From an uncultured SAR86 cluster bacterium (GTDB lineage: Bacteria; Pseudomonadota; Gammaproteobacteria; Magnimaribacterales; D2472): a DNA stretch of 53,151 nt. The notes under the pieces were generated by a model that was not told the origin of the DNA, did not search any database, and worked only from the letters and a program-made list of their open reading frames with translations. The position numbers were made by a program, and so were the translations under genes. The stretch's first letter is position 1. Every line of letters starts with the position of its first letter. The DNA lies in the NCBI GenBank assembly GCA_902559885.1, contig CACEJU010000007.1:1-53151 (forward strand), given 5' to 3'. Shown here one piece after another: positions 8,869 to 17,694 of the stretch.

Positions 8869-9828
8869 TTATAAAAACAATTCACTTAACGATCTTTGAT
8901 TGCTTAATCTTGTAATACATTCAGCAATAGTTGATGAAAGTGAAATGACGCGTATTTTACTGCATTTTTGTGCTTCTGGGGATAGGGGAATCGAATTTGT
9001 TACAACCAGCTCATCAATTGCTGAATTTTCCAGTCTTTCAATTGCAGGTCCCGATAATACTGGATGTGTAATATATGCTTTTACAGCAGCAGCGCCTTGT
9101 TTTTTTAGAGCATCTGCAGCATTACAAAGAGTTCCAGCTGTATCAATAATATCATCAGGAACGATGCAAACCTTTCCATTAATATCACCTATAATATTCA
9201 TAACTTCAGATTGGTTGGCAGCAGCTCTTCTCTTATCAATAATTGCCAAGTCTGTACCATCTAATTGTTTAGCAAGCGCTCTTGATCTAACAACACCTCC
9301 AACATCAGGAGAAACGACAATAATTTCATCTCTTTCATTATTAGCTTTTATATCATCCACCATTAATTTTGTTGCATAAACATTATCAGCTGGCATATCA
9401 AAGAAGCCTTGAATAGTTTCAGAATGAAGATCTACTGTTAGTACTCTATCAATCCCAACAGCATCAAACATATCTGCTACAACTTTTGCGCTTATAGGAA
9501 CTCTTGCAGACCTTACTCTTCTATCTTGCCTGGCATATCCAAAATAAGGAACAATGGCGGTAACTCTCGATGCAGATGATCTCTTCAAAGCATCAGCAAG
9601 AAACATTAGCTCCATAACATTTTTATTGCTGGGAGCACAAGTTGATTGAATTATAAAAGTATCGTGACCCCTAACATTTGCTTCAATCTCGACTTTTATT
9701 TCACCATCAGAAAAGTATCCAATATCTAGTGGCGCTAAAGGCACATTAAGAATATTACAAACTTCTTCAGCTAATGCTGTATTTGCAGTTCCTGTGAATA
9801 TATCAAATTTTTTACTTGTATCATTCAT
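8869..9828 (-). CDS. prs: Ribose-phosphate pyrophosphokinase (PRPP synthase)
   Basis: Prs transfers pyrophosphate from ATP to ribose 5-phosphate, giving PRPP for purine, pyrimidine, His, Trp and NAD synthesis. The 319-aa product (E. coli 315) has the R-Q-D-R-R flexible loop, the V-V-S-P-D-x-G-G block, and the PRPP-binding D-D-I-I-D-T-A-G-T motif. The frame stays open upstream to 9867, but that extension lies inside tRNA-Gln. I therefore use the ATG at 9828, which gives the family N-terminus (F-D-I-F-T-G-T-A-N). That ATG is only 7 nt after the CCA end of tRNA-Gln and lacks a Shine-Dalgarno, so tRNA 3' processing would leave almost no leader. Confidence 0.97.
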   Translation of the reverse strand: MNDTSKKFDIFTGTANTALAEEVCNILNVPLAPLDIGYFSDGEIKVEIEANVRGHDTFIIQSTCAPSNKNVMELMFLADALKRSSASRVTAIVPYFGYARQDRRVRSARVPISAKVVADMFDAVGIDRVLTVDLHSETIQGFFDMPADNVYATKLMVDDIKANNERDEIIVVSPDVGGVVRSRALAKQLDGTDLAIIDKRRAAANQSEVMNIIGDINGKVCIVPDDIIDTAGTLCNAADALKKQGAAAVKAYITHPVLSGPAIERLENSAIDELVVTNSIPLSPEAQKCSKIRVISLSSTIAECITRLSNQRSLSELFL

Positions 9829-9835
9829 TTTACAT

Positions 9836-9910
9836 TGGCTGGGGTGGTAGGATTCGAACCTACGCATGACGGGATCAAAACCCGTTGCCTTACCGCTTGG
9901 CTACACCCCA
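9836..9910 (-). tRNA. tRNA-Gln (TTG anticodon)
   Basis: This is a 75-nt cloverleaf on the minus strand with encoded CCA. It starts with T like E. coli tRNA-Gln (TGGGGTG paired with the 3' CACCCCA arm). The D-arm is AGCCAAGCGGTAAGGC. The anticodon loop TTTTGAT reads TTG. The T-arm is GTAGG-TTCGAAT-CCTAC. It is embedded in the ispE-prs operon: 3 nt after the ispE stop and 7 nt before the prs start. Confidence 0.97.
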
Positions 9911-9913
9911 AAC

Positions 9914-10723
9914 TTAAAACAATTCCTTTAAGGGCGAATATTGTAACGGTTTCACCGTAAAGAATCTCCATTTATCAGGAATTATTTTTAATAATTTTTG
10001 TAATTCTTTTTCTGAATGATATTTTATAAACATTGATGAGCCTGTTCCAGATAAATTAATATTAATTTGATTATTCTTGTTTACGAATTCTCTTACCTCA
10101 TCATGCTTTTCTAAAAAAATACTCATAAAATCATTAGAAATATTATTTTTCAAAGCTAATGGATAACTTAATTCGCTAAACATTTCCCCTGTAGATGAAT
10201 GTATATTTGGATAAATTAACAGCATGTCATCATTTAATGATTTGCAGGCTGTTAGTTTTTCTCCTATTCCTTCAGCAATTGCATTTTTACCATAAATAAA
10301 GAATGGAATATCTGCACCATAATTTTTTCCGAATTCAATCATTTGATTCTTAGTCATTCCTAATTTCCACAAGTAATTTAAAACAATTATAGTTGAAGCA
10401 GCATTTGAACTACCTCCACCAAGACCAGATCCCAAAGGAATATTTTTTGAAATATCTATGTGAACCCCTGACTTTATCTTATTAATGACCCTAAGCTTAG
10501 AGGCAATGTCATACACAATATTCCTATCATTATTTTCAAGCTCAAATCCAAGGTTTACTATGACATCTTTATCTTGAGTTAGTTGAAATGTTATCTCATC
10601 ACATAAATCTATAAGTTGAAATCTACTCTTTATGTTGTGATATCCATCAGTTCTTTTTGATAAAACCTTTAAATTAATGTTTATTTTTGCAGGTGATAAT
10701 ATGGTTGTGATTTCGGTGTTCAT
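9914..10723 (-). CDS. ispE: 4-diphosphocytidyl-2-C-methyl-D-erythritol kinase
   Basis: IspE phosphorylates CDP-methylerythritol in the non-mevalonate (MEP) isoprenoid pathway. It is a GHMP-family kinase of 269 aa (E. coli 283). Visible motifs are A-K-I-N near the N-terminus, the R-x-D-G-Y-H-N-I segment, the ATP-binding loop P-L-G-S-G-L-G-G-G-S-S-N-A-A-S near residue 92-106, and the C-terminal S-G-T-G-S-S-M-F motif. The ATG overlaps the lolB stop as ATGA. The order lolB-ispE-tRNA-Gln-prs is classic for the class. Confidence 0.96.
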   Translation of the reverse strand: MNTEITTILSPAKININLKVLSKRTDGYHNIKSRFQLIDLCDEITFQLTQDKDVIVNLGFELENNDRNIVYDIASKLRVINKIKSGVHIDISKNIPLGSGLGGGSSNAASTIIVLNYLWKLGMTKNQMIEFGKNYGADIPFFIYGKNAIAEGIGEKLTACKSLNDDMLLIYPNIHSSTGEMFSELSYPLALKNNISNDFMSIFLEKHDEVREFVNKNNQININLSGTGSSMFIKYHSEKELQKLLKIIPDKWRFFTVKPLQYSPLKELF

Positions 10724-11190
10724 CTTAAAAAAATTAGGCCTGTATATTGGATATTTTCTAAACTTGTATCAAATTTAACCTTATTTCCTTCATTTGAGCA
10801 TTTGAAGTTTTCTTTATTTACGGTTTCCAGTTGCTTGATACAATTTTTAAGAATTATTTTTAACAAATCACTTTCAAAGCTATTGTAAATAAAGCTTTGA
10901 TCAATATTTTCATATCCTAATATATTTATTTCATAAATTTTAAATTTTGGTGTTAAATTTATTTCCCCTAAAGATCCGATTAAAGGTTTATATAAATGTA
11001 TAATGTAACCACTATCGTTATGAAGAATTTTAAGATTAATAGTTTCTTTTGTGTCTTGAGAAACATATTGAATTTTTCCGAAGTAATTAAAAGTTAAATT
11101 ATTATTTTTATCTAATGCAGAGCAAGATATTAAAACAAATAAAGATAGCGCCATTGAAAGCATCGAAATGAATTTACAATTAGTTGGCAT
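10720..11190 (-). CDS. lolB: Outer-membrane lipoprotein LolB-like
   Basis: LolB receives lipoproteins from the carrier LolA and inserts them in the outer membrane. The 156-aa product is clearly shorter than E. coli LolB (207 aa) and weakly conserved, so the call leans on position between hemA and ispE. The N-terminus is a lipoprotein signal with an L-I-S-C lipobox at residues 20-23 when the ATG at 11190 is used. That start overlaps the divergent hemA start by 23 bp. The alternative ATG at 11163 avoids the overlap but leaves a very short signal with no basic residue, so I prefer 11190. Confidence 0.75.
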   Translation of the reverse strand: MPTNCKFISMLSMALSLFVLISCSALDKNNNLTFNYFGKIQYVSQDTKETINLKILHNDSGYIIHLYKPLIGSLGEINLTPKFKIYEINILGYENIDQSFIYNSFESDLLKIILKNCIKQLETVNKENFKCSNEGNKVKFDTSLENIQYTGLIFLR

Positions 11191-12385
11191 AAATCATAAA
11201 ACCTCGTCAGTTTCTCAAAGAGAGAAGTTTATTATAAATGAGACGAATCAAGTTGCACTAAATAGGTATCTAAAAGATACTTTTGGTGAAAGACTTAGTT
11301 CATCTTTTGGCTTATCAACATGCAATAGAACGGAACTTTATTTATATAGTGATATTGAAGATCACATAGAAATTCTGAATTCTGTAAAAGGTTTTTTAGG
11401 ATGTGATGAAATCGATAATGAATATTTTTATAGTTTTGAAGGAGAGGATGCATTAATTCATATTGCCAGAGTTGCATCAGGAATTGACTCTCAAGTACTA
11501 GGAGAGCAAGAAATCTTTGGTCAATTCAAAATGAGTATCTCGGCCGCAAGAGATCAATCCTTAATTCCAAAACCAATGAATTACTATATAAAAAAATCTA
11601 TTGAGATTGTTAAAAAAGTAAGGACTGAGACTCGAATCGGTTTAAACCCTCTATCTGTCAGTGGGTTATCAGTTAATTTAATAAAAAATATTTTTGAAGA
11701 TCCCAAATCCCTTAATGTGCTAATTATTGGAGCTGGTTCTTTGGGTAAGTCAGTTATTGAAAATTTGTATCAAAAAGGTATTACAAAAATATCTGCCGTG
11801 AATAGGTCATCCAAAGAAATAACAATTAATGAAAATTTTTCTATTGTCTCATCCTCTCTTCAAAGATTAGAAGACGAAATTAAATATGCAGATGTAGTCA
11901 TTACTTCTATCAATACCGAGCTTCCTATTTTAGGAAAGGGTCTTATTGAAAATACATTAAAAAGTAGAGGAGCAAAGCCAATTCTTCTTATAGATTTAGG
12001 GGTTCCAAGAAATATTGAGTCATCTATTTCATCTATTGAGCAAGTCTATCTTTACACTATTGATGATATTGAAAAAATTACACAAGATAATTATGGAGAA
12101 AGATTAATAGAAGCTGAGAAAGCTGGAAATATTATTGTTAGAGAGGCATCTAAGGCAATATCATCTATTGAGAATGCAAATCAAAAATCAGAAGTTATCG
12201 ATCTGCTCGATCCATACTTAACTAAACTAGATCAAAAAGATTTAATTAAAATAACTAATAGCAATGATATTCACAGAGATCTTATAGAGCACTTAGAGGA
12301 TTCAAATTTTAGAATAGAGATCATTGCGAAGCTTGATAAGCATATTTTACAGTCAATGGTAAAAAGGTATATTCATGATGCATGA
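11168..12385 (+). CDS. hemA: Glutamyl-tRNA reductase
   Basis: HemA reduces the Glu moiety of Glu-tRNA to glutamate-1-semialdehyde with NADPH, the first committed step of C5 tetrapyrrole synthesis. The 405-aa product (E. coli 418) has the N-terminus G-I-N-H-K-T-S-S-V and the active-site S-T-C-N-R-T-E-L-Y with the catalytic Cys at residue 52. It also has the G-Q-F-K block, an NADPH-binding G-A-G-S-L-G-K-S, and a C-terminal dimerisation helix. It starts divergently from lolB within overlapping sequence and overlaps prfA at its 3' end by 11 bp, or 8 bp if prfA starts at 12378. Confidence 0.97.
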   Translation: MNLQLVGINHKTSSVSQREKFIINETNQVALNRYLKDTFGERLSSSFGLSTCNRTELYLYSDIEDHIEILNSVKGFLGCDEIDNEYFYSFEGEDALIHIARVASGIDSQVLGEQEIFGQFKMSISAARDQSLIPKPMNYYIKKSIEIVKKVRTETRIGLNPLSVSGLSVNLIKNIFEDPKSLNVLIIGAGSLGKSVIENLYQKGITKISAVNRSSKEITINENFSIVSSSLQRLEDEIKYADVVITSINTELPILGKGLIENTLKSRGAKPILLIDLGVPRNIESSISSIEQVYLYTIDDIEKITQDNYGERLIEAEKAGNIIVREASKAISSIENANQKSEVIDLLDPYLTKLDQKDLIKITNSNDIHRDLIEHLEDSNFRIEIIAKLDKHILQSMVKRYIHDA

Positions 12386-13463
12386 CTCAATGACAAAAAA
12401 GCTTGATATGCTTATAGATAGACAAGCTGAGATCCAGAATTTATTAATTCAACCAGAAACATCAAATGATATAAATTTACTTACTGAACTAAATAAAGAG
12501 TTTGCTGATATTAATCCAATAGCCGAGCTATATTCGGAATATAAAGACTTGATGCAGGTAATTGAGGAAGCAAAACAAATTATTGAAATGGGTGATGAAG
12601 ATCTAACGGCTTTAGCTGAGGAAGATTTAAAGAACAATCAAGATCGACCGGCAGCATTAGAGAAACAATTAAAAATTATGCTTTTACCAAAAGATTCTGC
12701 AGATGATGGTTCTGCATATCTTGAAATTAGAGCTGGTGCCGGTGGTGATGAGGCTGGTATTTTTGCAGGTGATTTATTTAGGATGTATTCAAGAATGTCT
12801 GAAAGAGAAAATTGGACAATAGAAGTCTTAAATCTAAGACCAGCAGAGCAGGGGGGCTATAAAGAAGTATCCCTTAAGCTTGTTGGTAAGGGCGTTTATA
12901 AAGTTCTTAAGTTTGAGTCTGGTGTTCATAGAGTACAAAGAGTTCCTGAGACGGAATCACAAGGTCGAATTCATACTTCAACATGCACAGTAGCAATACT
13001 TCCCGAGGTTGAAGCGGTGGCAGAAGTGAGTATAGATAAAAATGATTTAAGAGTGGACACCTTCAGAGCATCTGGTGCTGGTGGGCAGCATGTAAATAAA
13101 ACTGATTCTGCAGTTAGATTAACACATATCCCAACTGGACTTGTCGTAGAGTGTCAAGATGGGCGTTCACAACATAAAAATAAAGAGAAAGCATTATCCT
13201 TATTGGCTGCAAAACTTAAACAAAAAGAAGAAGACGAACAACAAGCAAACATAGCATCAGAAAGAAAGATTCAGGTAGGTACTGGAGATAGAAGCGAAAA
13301 AATTAGAACATATAATTTCCCTCAAGGAAGAATGACAGACCACAGGATAAAATTGACTCAGCATAATTTAGATCAAATTATGGATGGTGATATAAAATCA
13401 ATATGTGATGCGCTCTTGGCAGAAAATCAATTAGCCCTTTTATCACAATTAGAGTCAGAATGA
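12375..13463 (+). CDS. prfA: Peptide chain release factor 1
   Basis: RF1 terminates translation at UAA and UAG. The 362-aa product (E. coli 360) has the catalytic G-A-G-G-Q-H-V-N-K motif and a tripeptide codon-recognition motif of the P-x-T type. Here it reads P-E-T (V-P-E-T-E) where E. coli has P-A-T. ATGs at 12375 and 12378 both sit inside the hemA end, and a third at 12390 would remove family-typical N-terminal residues. hemA-prfA-prmC is the conserved order, and PrmC methylates the GGQ glutamine of this protein. Confidence 0.97.
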   Translation: MMHDSMTKKLDMLIDRQAEIQNLLIQPETSNDINLLTELNKEFADINPIAELYSEYKDLMQVIEEAKQIIEMGDEDLTALAEEDLKNNQDRPAALEKQLKIMLLPKDSADDGSAYLEIRAGAGGDEAGIFAGDLFRMYSRMSERENWTIEVLNLRPAEQGGYKEVSLKLVGKGVYKVLKFESGVHRVQRVPETESQGRIHTSTCTVAILPEVEAVAEVSIDKNDLRVDTFRASGAGGQHVNKTDSAVRLTHIPTGLVVECQDGRSQHKNKEKALSLLAAKLKQKEEDEQQANIASERKIQVGTGDRSEKIRTYNFPQGRMTDHRIKLTQHNLDQIMDGDIKSICDALLAENQLALLSQLESE

Positions 13464-13475
13464 AGGGTCAAATAA

Positions 13476-14294
13476 TTGGAAAATTCACTAAAATATTTTA
13501 AAAATCTATATTCAAAGATTGCTGCTAATTCTGAAAATCATTTATTTAATTTCTTGAATATAAAATATGGCATATGCTCAAAAGACTATTATTTAAAAGA
13601 TGATTTAATTTTTAACACTAAAGAGATTCAAGAAATTGAATGTTTTTTTAAAGATTTATCAAGTGGAGTTCCATTTGAATATATAGTCAATCAAGCATCT
13701 TTCTATGATAGTGAGTTCTTTGTTGATGAAAGAGTTTTGATACCCCGCCCAGAGACAGAATTAATAATAGATTATTTTAAATCTCTAAAAACTAATAAAA
13801 ATTTTAATATTATTGATGCAGGAACAGGCTCGGGCTGTATAGGTATTTCAATTGCAAATTTGTGCAACCAAAATATAGTTTTTGGAGTTGATAAATATTT
13901 AAGATCTATTGAAATTGCAAAAATAAATAAAAATAAATTAAATGCAAATAACTTTAAACTTTTAGTGGGAGATTGGCTCTTACCGTTTAAAAAGAATTCG
14001 ATTGATATGGTTATATCTAATCCGCCCTACATAACAGAAGATGATGAACACTTGAAGCATCTAAAACATGAGCCACTAACATCTCTTGTAAGCACTGATA
14101 ATGGACTCAAGGATATTAATATCATAATAAAACAATCAAAACAGGTTTTAAAAAAATCTGGTAAGTTGATTATTGAACATGGTTTCAATCAAGCTCAAGA
14201 TATAGAAAATATACTTAAAGATTATAATTATAGAAATATCTTTAACATTAAAGATTATCAAGATCATCAAAGGATAATAGTAGCGGAATTATGA
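13476..14294 (+). CDS. prmC: Release factor glutamine N5-methyltransferase
   Basis: PrmC (HemK) methylates the Gln of the GGQ motif in release factors using SAM. The 272-aa product (E. coli 277) has an N-terminal helical domain, then the R-P-E-T-E block, a SAM loop D-A-G-T-G-S-G-C-I-G, and the catalytic N-P-P-Y motif. The start appears to be TTG at 13476, with GAAGGG 8-13 nt upstream as Shine-Dalgarno. No ATG fits the family N-terminus. It overlaps moeB by 4 bp (ATGA). Confidence 0.96.
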   Translation: MENSLKYFKNLYSKIAANSENHLFNFLNIKYGICSKDYYLKDDLIFNTKEIQEIECFFKDLSSGVPFEYIVNQASFYDSEFFVDERVLIPRPETELIIDYFKSLKTNKNFNIIDAGTGSGCIGISIANLCNQNIVFGVDKYLRSIEIAKINKNKLNANNFKLLVGDWLLPFKKNSIDMVISNPPYITEDDEHLKHLKHEPLTSLVSTDNGLKDINIIIKQSKQVLKKSGKLIIEHGFNQAQDIENILKDYNYRNIFNIKDYQDHQRIIVAEL

Positions 14295-15019
14295 ATAAGA
14301 ATTTTTTTGAAAAACAGATGCTTGTAGATGGCTTTAATGAAGATTCTTTAAAAAAATTGTTAAATTCTAAAGTTTTAATAATAGGGTGTGGTGGTGTAGG
14401 ACATCCTGCAATAATCTATTTATTATCGACAGGTATTGGTAATTTATATATCGCTGATGATGATTTAGTAGATTTCAATAATCTACACAGACAATTTATC
14501 TTTGATCAGAATGATATTGGCAAAAGTAAAGTGGAAATAATTAAAAGTAAACTTGCTGGAAAGTATCCACACTCAAATATCGTAAGCATTAATAAAAGGA
14601 TTGATGAGAAATATCTTTTTGAAATAATAGATGATATAGATGTTGTTATAGATGCTTCTGATAATTTTGAAACAAGATATCTTGTTAATGATATTTGTGT
14701 TGAGAAACAAGTTCCTTTGGTATCTGGCTCTTGTATAAATCAAGAGGGACAAATAATAAGTTTTAAAAATAATGATTCTGGTCCTTGTTATGAGTGTTTA
14801 TTTCCAAGAAAGAAAAATCTTTTAGATCAAAACTGTGAAAGCGAAGGAGTCATACCAACTGTAGCTGGAAGCGTAGGCACATTTTCATCAATGCAGGCTA
14901 TTTCAATTATTTTAGGTGATGAAGAATGCTTCAATAAACTTATTCTTATAAATATGAAGGCTGGAAAGATAGCTCAATCTTTTCTATCAGAAAATCCTGG
15001 ATGTATAATTTGCTCATAA
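14291..15019 (+). CDS. moeB: MoeB/ThiF-family sulfur-carrier adenylyltransferase
   Basis: MoeB/ThiF proteins adenylate the C-terminal glycine of a ubiquitin-like sulfur carrier (MoaD or ThiS). The 242-aa product (E. coli MoeB 249) has the nucleotide loop I-I-G-C-G-G-V-G-H-P, the D-D-D-L-V-D-F-N-N-L-H-R-Q block, and the D-A-S-D-N-F-E-T-R motif. Two Cys pairs bind zinc: C-Y-E-C in the middle and C-I-I-C at the C-terminus. The position after prmC fits moeB, but motif reading alone cannot separate MoeB from ThiF, and no carrier gene lies beside it. It overlaps prmC by 4 bp and is followed after 1 nt by the GH84 gene. Confidence 0.85.
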   Translation: MNKNFFEKQMLVDGFNEDSLKKLLNSKVLIIGCGGVGHPAIIYLLSTGIGNLYIADDDLVDFNNLHRQFIFDQNDIGKSKVEIIKSKLAGKYPHSNIVSINKRIDEKYLFEIIDDIDVVIDASDNFETRYLVNDICVEKQVPLVSGSCINQEGQIISFKNNDSGPCYECLFPRKKNLLDQNCESEGVIPTVAGSVGTFSSMQAISIILGDEECFNKLILINMKAGKIAQSFLSENPGCIICS

Positions 15020-15020
15020 T

Positions 15021-16043
15021 ATGAAAAAAGGATATGTAGAGGGATACTACGGAAAATTATTCTCATTCAATGATAGATTGAAGTTGTTAGATGATTTGGG
15101 AGAATATGGTCTAGATACATATTTCTATTGTCCAAAAGAAGATCCAAATCATAGGCTTGATTGGCAGTCAGGATACAGTGAGGCTTGGATGAATCACTTC
15201 CAGGAGTTATCCTCAAATGCCCAGTCTAAAAATGTAGAATTTATAATGGGTATATCGCCTGGTATTAATCTTGATATTGATAAACTCACACAAATAATAA
15301 AATCATTTATCAATATAGGTATTACTAGTATAGGTATTTTATTTGATGATTTAGAGAACAATCCAGCAGCAGAAACTCAATGTGAATGCTTAAATAAAAT
15401 AGCAGAGATTGATCCAAATCTTAATTTATATTTTGTACCATTTGTTTACTGTGACCATCAATTAAATAAAGACAATGCCAGCAAGAATTACATAAGCTAC
15501 CTTGCTGATAATTTAAATCAAAAAGTGAACATTTTTTGGACAGGTCCAAAGGTAGTGTCAGATAAATACAAAGAAACTGATATCAAAAGATGGAAAGCTA
15601 TGCTTAATCATAATCTTTATATTTGGGATAATTTTTTTGCTAATGATTACTGCATGCCAAAAATAATAATTGATGATTTTAACCACCTTAATCCTATAAA
15701 AAAGGCTGATGGACTTAGTGGAATTCTTATGAATGGAACAGGAATCTATAATATAGACAAACTATTACAAGAAATATTTTTTCAATATATGCAAAATGAT
15801 AATTTTGATTACAAAAAATTGTTATTAGAAAAAGGATTTGGTTTAGATAGTATTTACAGCCTATTAAAGTTTGAGATAAAACTTAAAGATATTGAAAACT
15901 TAAATAATGATCTGAATAACTATTTATGGAAAACAAATAGTTATATAAAAAATGATATATATGGACATCTGCATTTTCTAAACTTCATATATAAAAATAA
16001 AATCAGTGATAAAAAAATCTTAAAAAGATTTAATATTATTTAG
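15021..16043 (+). CDS. GH84 beta-N-acetylglucosaminidase (O-GlcNAcase-like), cytoplasmic
   Basis: GH84 enzymes remove beta-linked N-acetylglucosamine by substrate-assisted catalysis; eukaryotic OGA takes O-GlcNAc off proteins. The 340-aa product aligns by eye with the human OGA catalytic domain: V-E-G-Y-Y-G (6-11), Y-x-Y-C-P-K-E-D-x-x-H-R (34-45), L-F-D-D (107-110), F-W-T-G-P-K-V-V-S (172-180), and I-W-D-N-x-x-A-N-D-Y (201-210). The expected active-site residues K39, D109, D110 (catalytic Asp pair), Y143, W202, N204, D209 and N238 correspond to human K98, D174, D175, Y219, W278, N280, D285 and N313. The final 100 residues are helical and unassigned; the acetyltransferase-like domain of animal OGA is absent. 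The protein begins directly at the catalytic fold with no signal peptide, so it should be cytoplasmic. The gene sits 1 nt after moeB and is probably co-transcribed. Substrate unknown: protein O-GlcNAc or cell-wall fragments are both possible. Confidence 0.88.
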   Translation: MKKGYVEGYYGKLFSFNDRLKLLDDLGEYGLDTYFYCPKEDPNHRLDWQSGYSEAWMNHFQELSSNAQSKNVEFIMGISPGINLDIDKLTQIIKSFINIGITSIGILFDDLENNPAAETQCECLNKIAEIDPNLNLYFVPFVYCDHQLNKDNASKNYISYLADNLNQKVNIFWTGPKVVSDKYKETDIKRWKAMLNHNLYIWDNFFANDYCMPKIIIDDFNHLNPIKKADGLSGILMNGTGIYNIDKLLQEIFFQYMQNDNFDYKKLLLEKGFGLDSIYSLLKFEIKLKDIENLNNDLNNYLWKTNSYIKNDIYGHLHFLNFIYKNKISDKKILKRFNII

Positions 16044-16079
16044 TTAATATTATAATTAAAAGCAATTAGGGGAAATAAT

Positions 16080-17693
16080 ATGAAAGGTAATATGCAATCT
16101 TGGGGGCCTAATGTCGCCCAAATTATTGAGCACGCTAGAGTAAATTCACCAAATGTTGAAGTTGTCTCTAGACTTGTATCAGGTGAAATACATAGAACTA
16201 ATTATTCAGAGGTTTGTATTAGAGCAAGAAAACTTGGCTCTGCATTACTTAAAAAAGGGTATAAGGAAGGGGATGTTTTGGCTTCATTGGCATTGAACTC
16301 ATATAGGCATTTAGAGGCTTATTTTGGCGTTTCTGGGATTGGAGCCGTAATGCATACTTTAAATTTTAGATTGCATCCTGAGCAACTTGTTTATGTTATC
16401 AACCATGCTGAAGATAAGATTATCTTTGTTGAAGTACCATTTATTCCATTGCTAGAGGCAATTAAAGATAGTATTTCTGATGTTCAAGAATTTGTTGTTT
16501 TATGTGATAAAGGAGAAATTCCTGAAAACTCCTTGAATAATGTAATTTCATATGAAGAATTTATTGAAGATGGTGATGAGAACTTTATATGGCCTAAGAT
16601 TGATGAAGATGCAGCATGTGGGCTTTGTTATACATCTGGAACAACAGGCAATCCAAAGGGTGTTTTATACTCTCATAAATCAAATACATTACACGCACTT
16701 ACTGCTATATCGTCACTTGATGTAAGTTCAGATGATGTCATTTTAATGGTTGTCCCTATGTTTCACGTTAACGCATGGAGTATTCCGTTTTACGCTCCAT
16801 TAGTTGGTTTAAAGATTGTAATGCCTGGCATGCAAATGGAAGGTCAGCCTCTGTATGATTTAATTGATGGTGAAAATGTAACTTTTGCATTTGGTGTTCC
16901 AACTGTTTGGATGGGTCTACTAGGTTATTGTAAAAGTGAGAATCTTGTTCTTAGCTCAATTAAGAAAACCGTAATAGGTGGGTCAGCATTATCATTGTCT
17001 CTATTAAAAGATTTACATGAAACGCATGATATTGATGTAATTCAAGGTTGGGGTATGACAGAAACTAGTCCTTTAGGCACAACTAATTTAGTAACACCTG
17101 AAATGAGAAAAATGCCAAAAGAAGAAATGTATCAACTGCAGCTTAAACAGGGAAGAGCATGTTATGGAGTAGAATTAAAAATAGTTGATGATTCAGGCAA
17201 TGATCTCCCAAATGATGGAGAAGCTCAAGGACATCTTTTAATAAGAGGACCATGGGTAATTAAAAGATATTTTAAGGCTGAAAAAGATGCCACGGATAAA
17301 AATGGTTGGTTTGATACAGGTGATATTTCAACTATTGATCAAGATGGTTATATGACTATTGTAGACAGAGCCAAAGATGTTATTAAAACTGGAGGAGAGT
17401 GGATTAGCTCTATTGATCTAGAGAATGCCGCTGTAAGTCATCCTGATGTTGTGGAGGCATGTGTTGTTGGTTTACCACATCCAAAATGGGATGAAAGACC
17501 ATTGATGGTTATAGTTACTAATGGGAATTCTCTTTCAAAAGATGATGTTATCGATTTTTTAACTGATAAAGTTGCAAAATGGTGGTTACCTGATGAAGTT
17601 GTATTTGTTGATGAGTTACCTCATGGAGCAACAGGTAAGCTTTTAAAATATGAGCTAAGAGATAAATACGAAAACTTATATATGGAGAACTAA
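16080..17693 (+). CDS. AMP-dependent acyl-CoA synthetase (medium/long-chain type)
   Basis: This enzyme activates a carboxylic acid to acyl-AMP and then acyl-CoA. The 537-aa product has the P-loop Y-T-S-G-T-T-G-N-P-K-G (184-194), the G-W-G-M-T-E-T-S-P motif, the T-G-D-I-S-x-I-D-Q-D-G-Y hinge region, and the catalytic Lys near residue 520 in A-T-G-K-L-L-K. Overall it looks like the AlkK/medium-to-long-chain fatty acid ligase group, which also includes DmdB-type methylmercaptopropionate ligases; I cannot settle the substrate. A TTAGGGG Shine-Dalgarno precedes the ATG. The MaoC hydratase gene follows after 1 nt, suggesting joint use in acyl-CoA metabolism. Confidence 0.9.
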   Translation: MKGNMQSWGPNVAQIIEHARVNSPNVEVVSRLVSGEIHRTNYSEVCIRARKLGSALLKKGYKEGDVLASLALNSYRHLEAYFGVSGIGAVMHTLNFRLHPEQLVYVINHAEDKIIFVEVPFIPLLEAIKDSISDVQEFVVLCDKGEIPENSLNNVISYEEFIEDGDENFIWPKIDEDAACGLCYTSGTTGNPKGVLYSHKSNTLHALTAISSLDVSSDDVILMVVPMFHVNAWSIPFYAPLVGLKIVMPGMQMEGQPLYDLIDGENVTFAFGVPTVWMGLLGYCKSENLVLSSIKKTVIGGSALSLSLLKDLHETHDIDVIQGWGMTETSPLGTTNLVTPEMRKMPKEEMYQLQLKQGRACYGVELKIVDDSGNDLPNDGEAQGHLLIRGPWVIKRYFKAEKDATDKNGWFDTGDISTIDQDGYMTIVDRAKDVIKTGGEWISSIDLENAAVSHPDVVEACVVGLPHPKWDERPLMVIVTNGNSLSKDDVIDFLTDKVAKWWLPDEVVFVDELPHGATGKLLKYELRDKYENLYMEN

Positions 17694-17694
17694 T

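Noticed and set aside
8900..9379. 159-codon open frame antisense to prs (plus strand)
   Set aside because: It lies entirely over a well-supported prs gene, has low-complexity Ser/Ala/Ile composition typical of antisense frames, and has no ribosome site.
9829..9867. Upstream extension of prs through tRNA-Gln
   Set aside because: The extra residues are translated tRNA sequence; the ATG at 9828 gives the normal PRPP synthase N-terminus.
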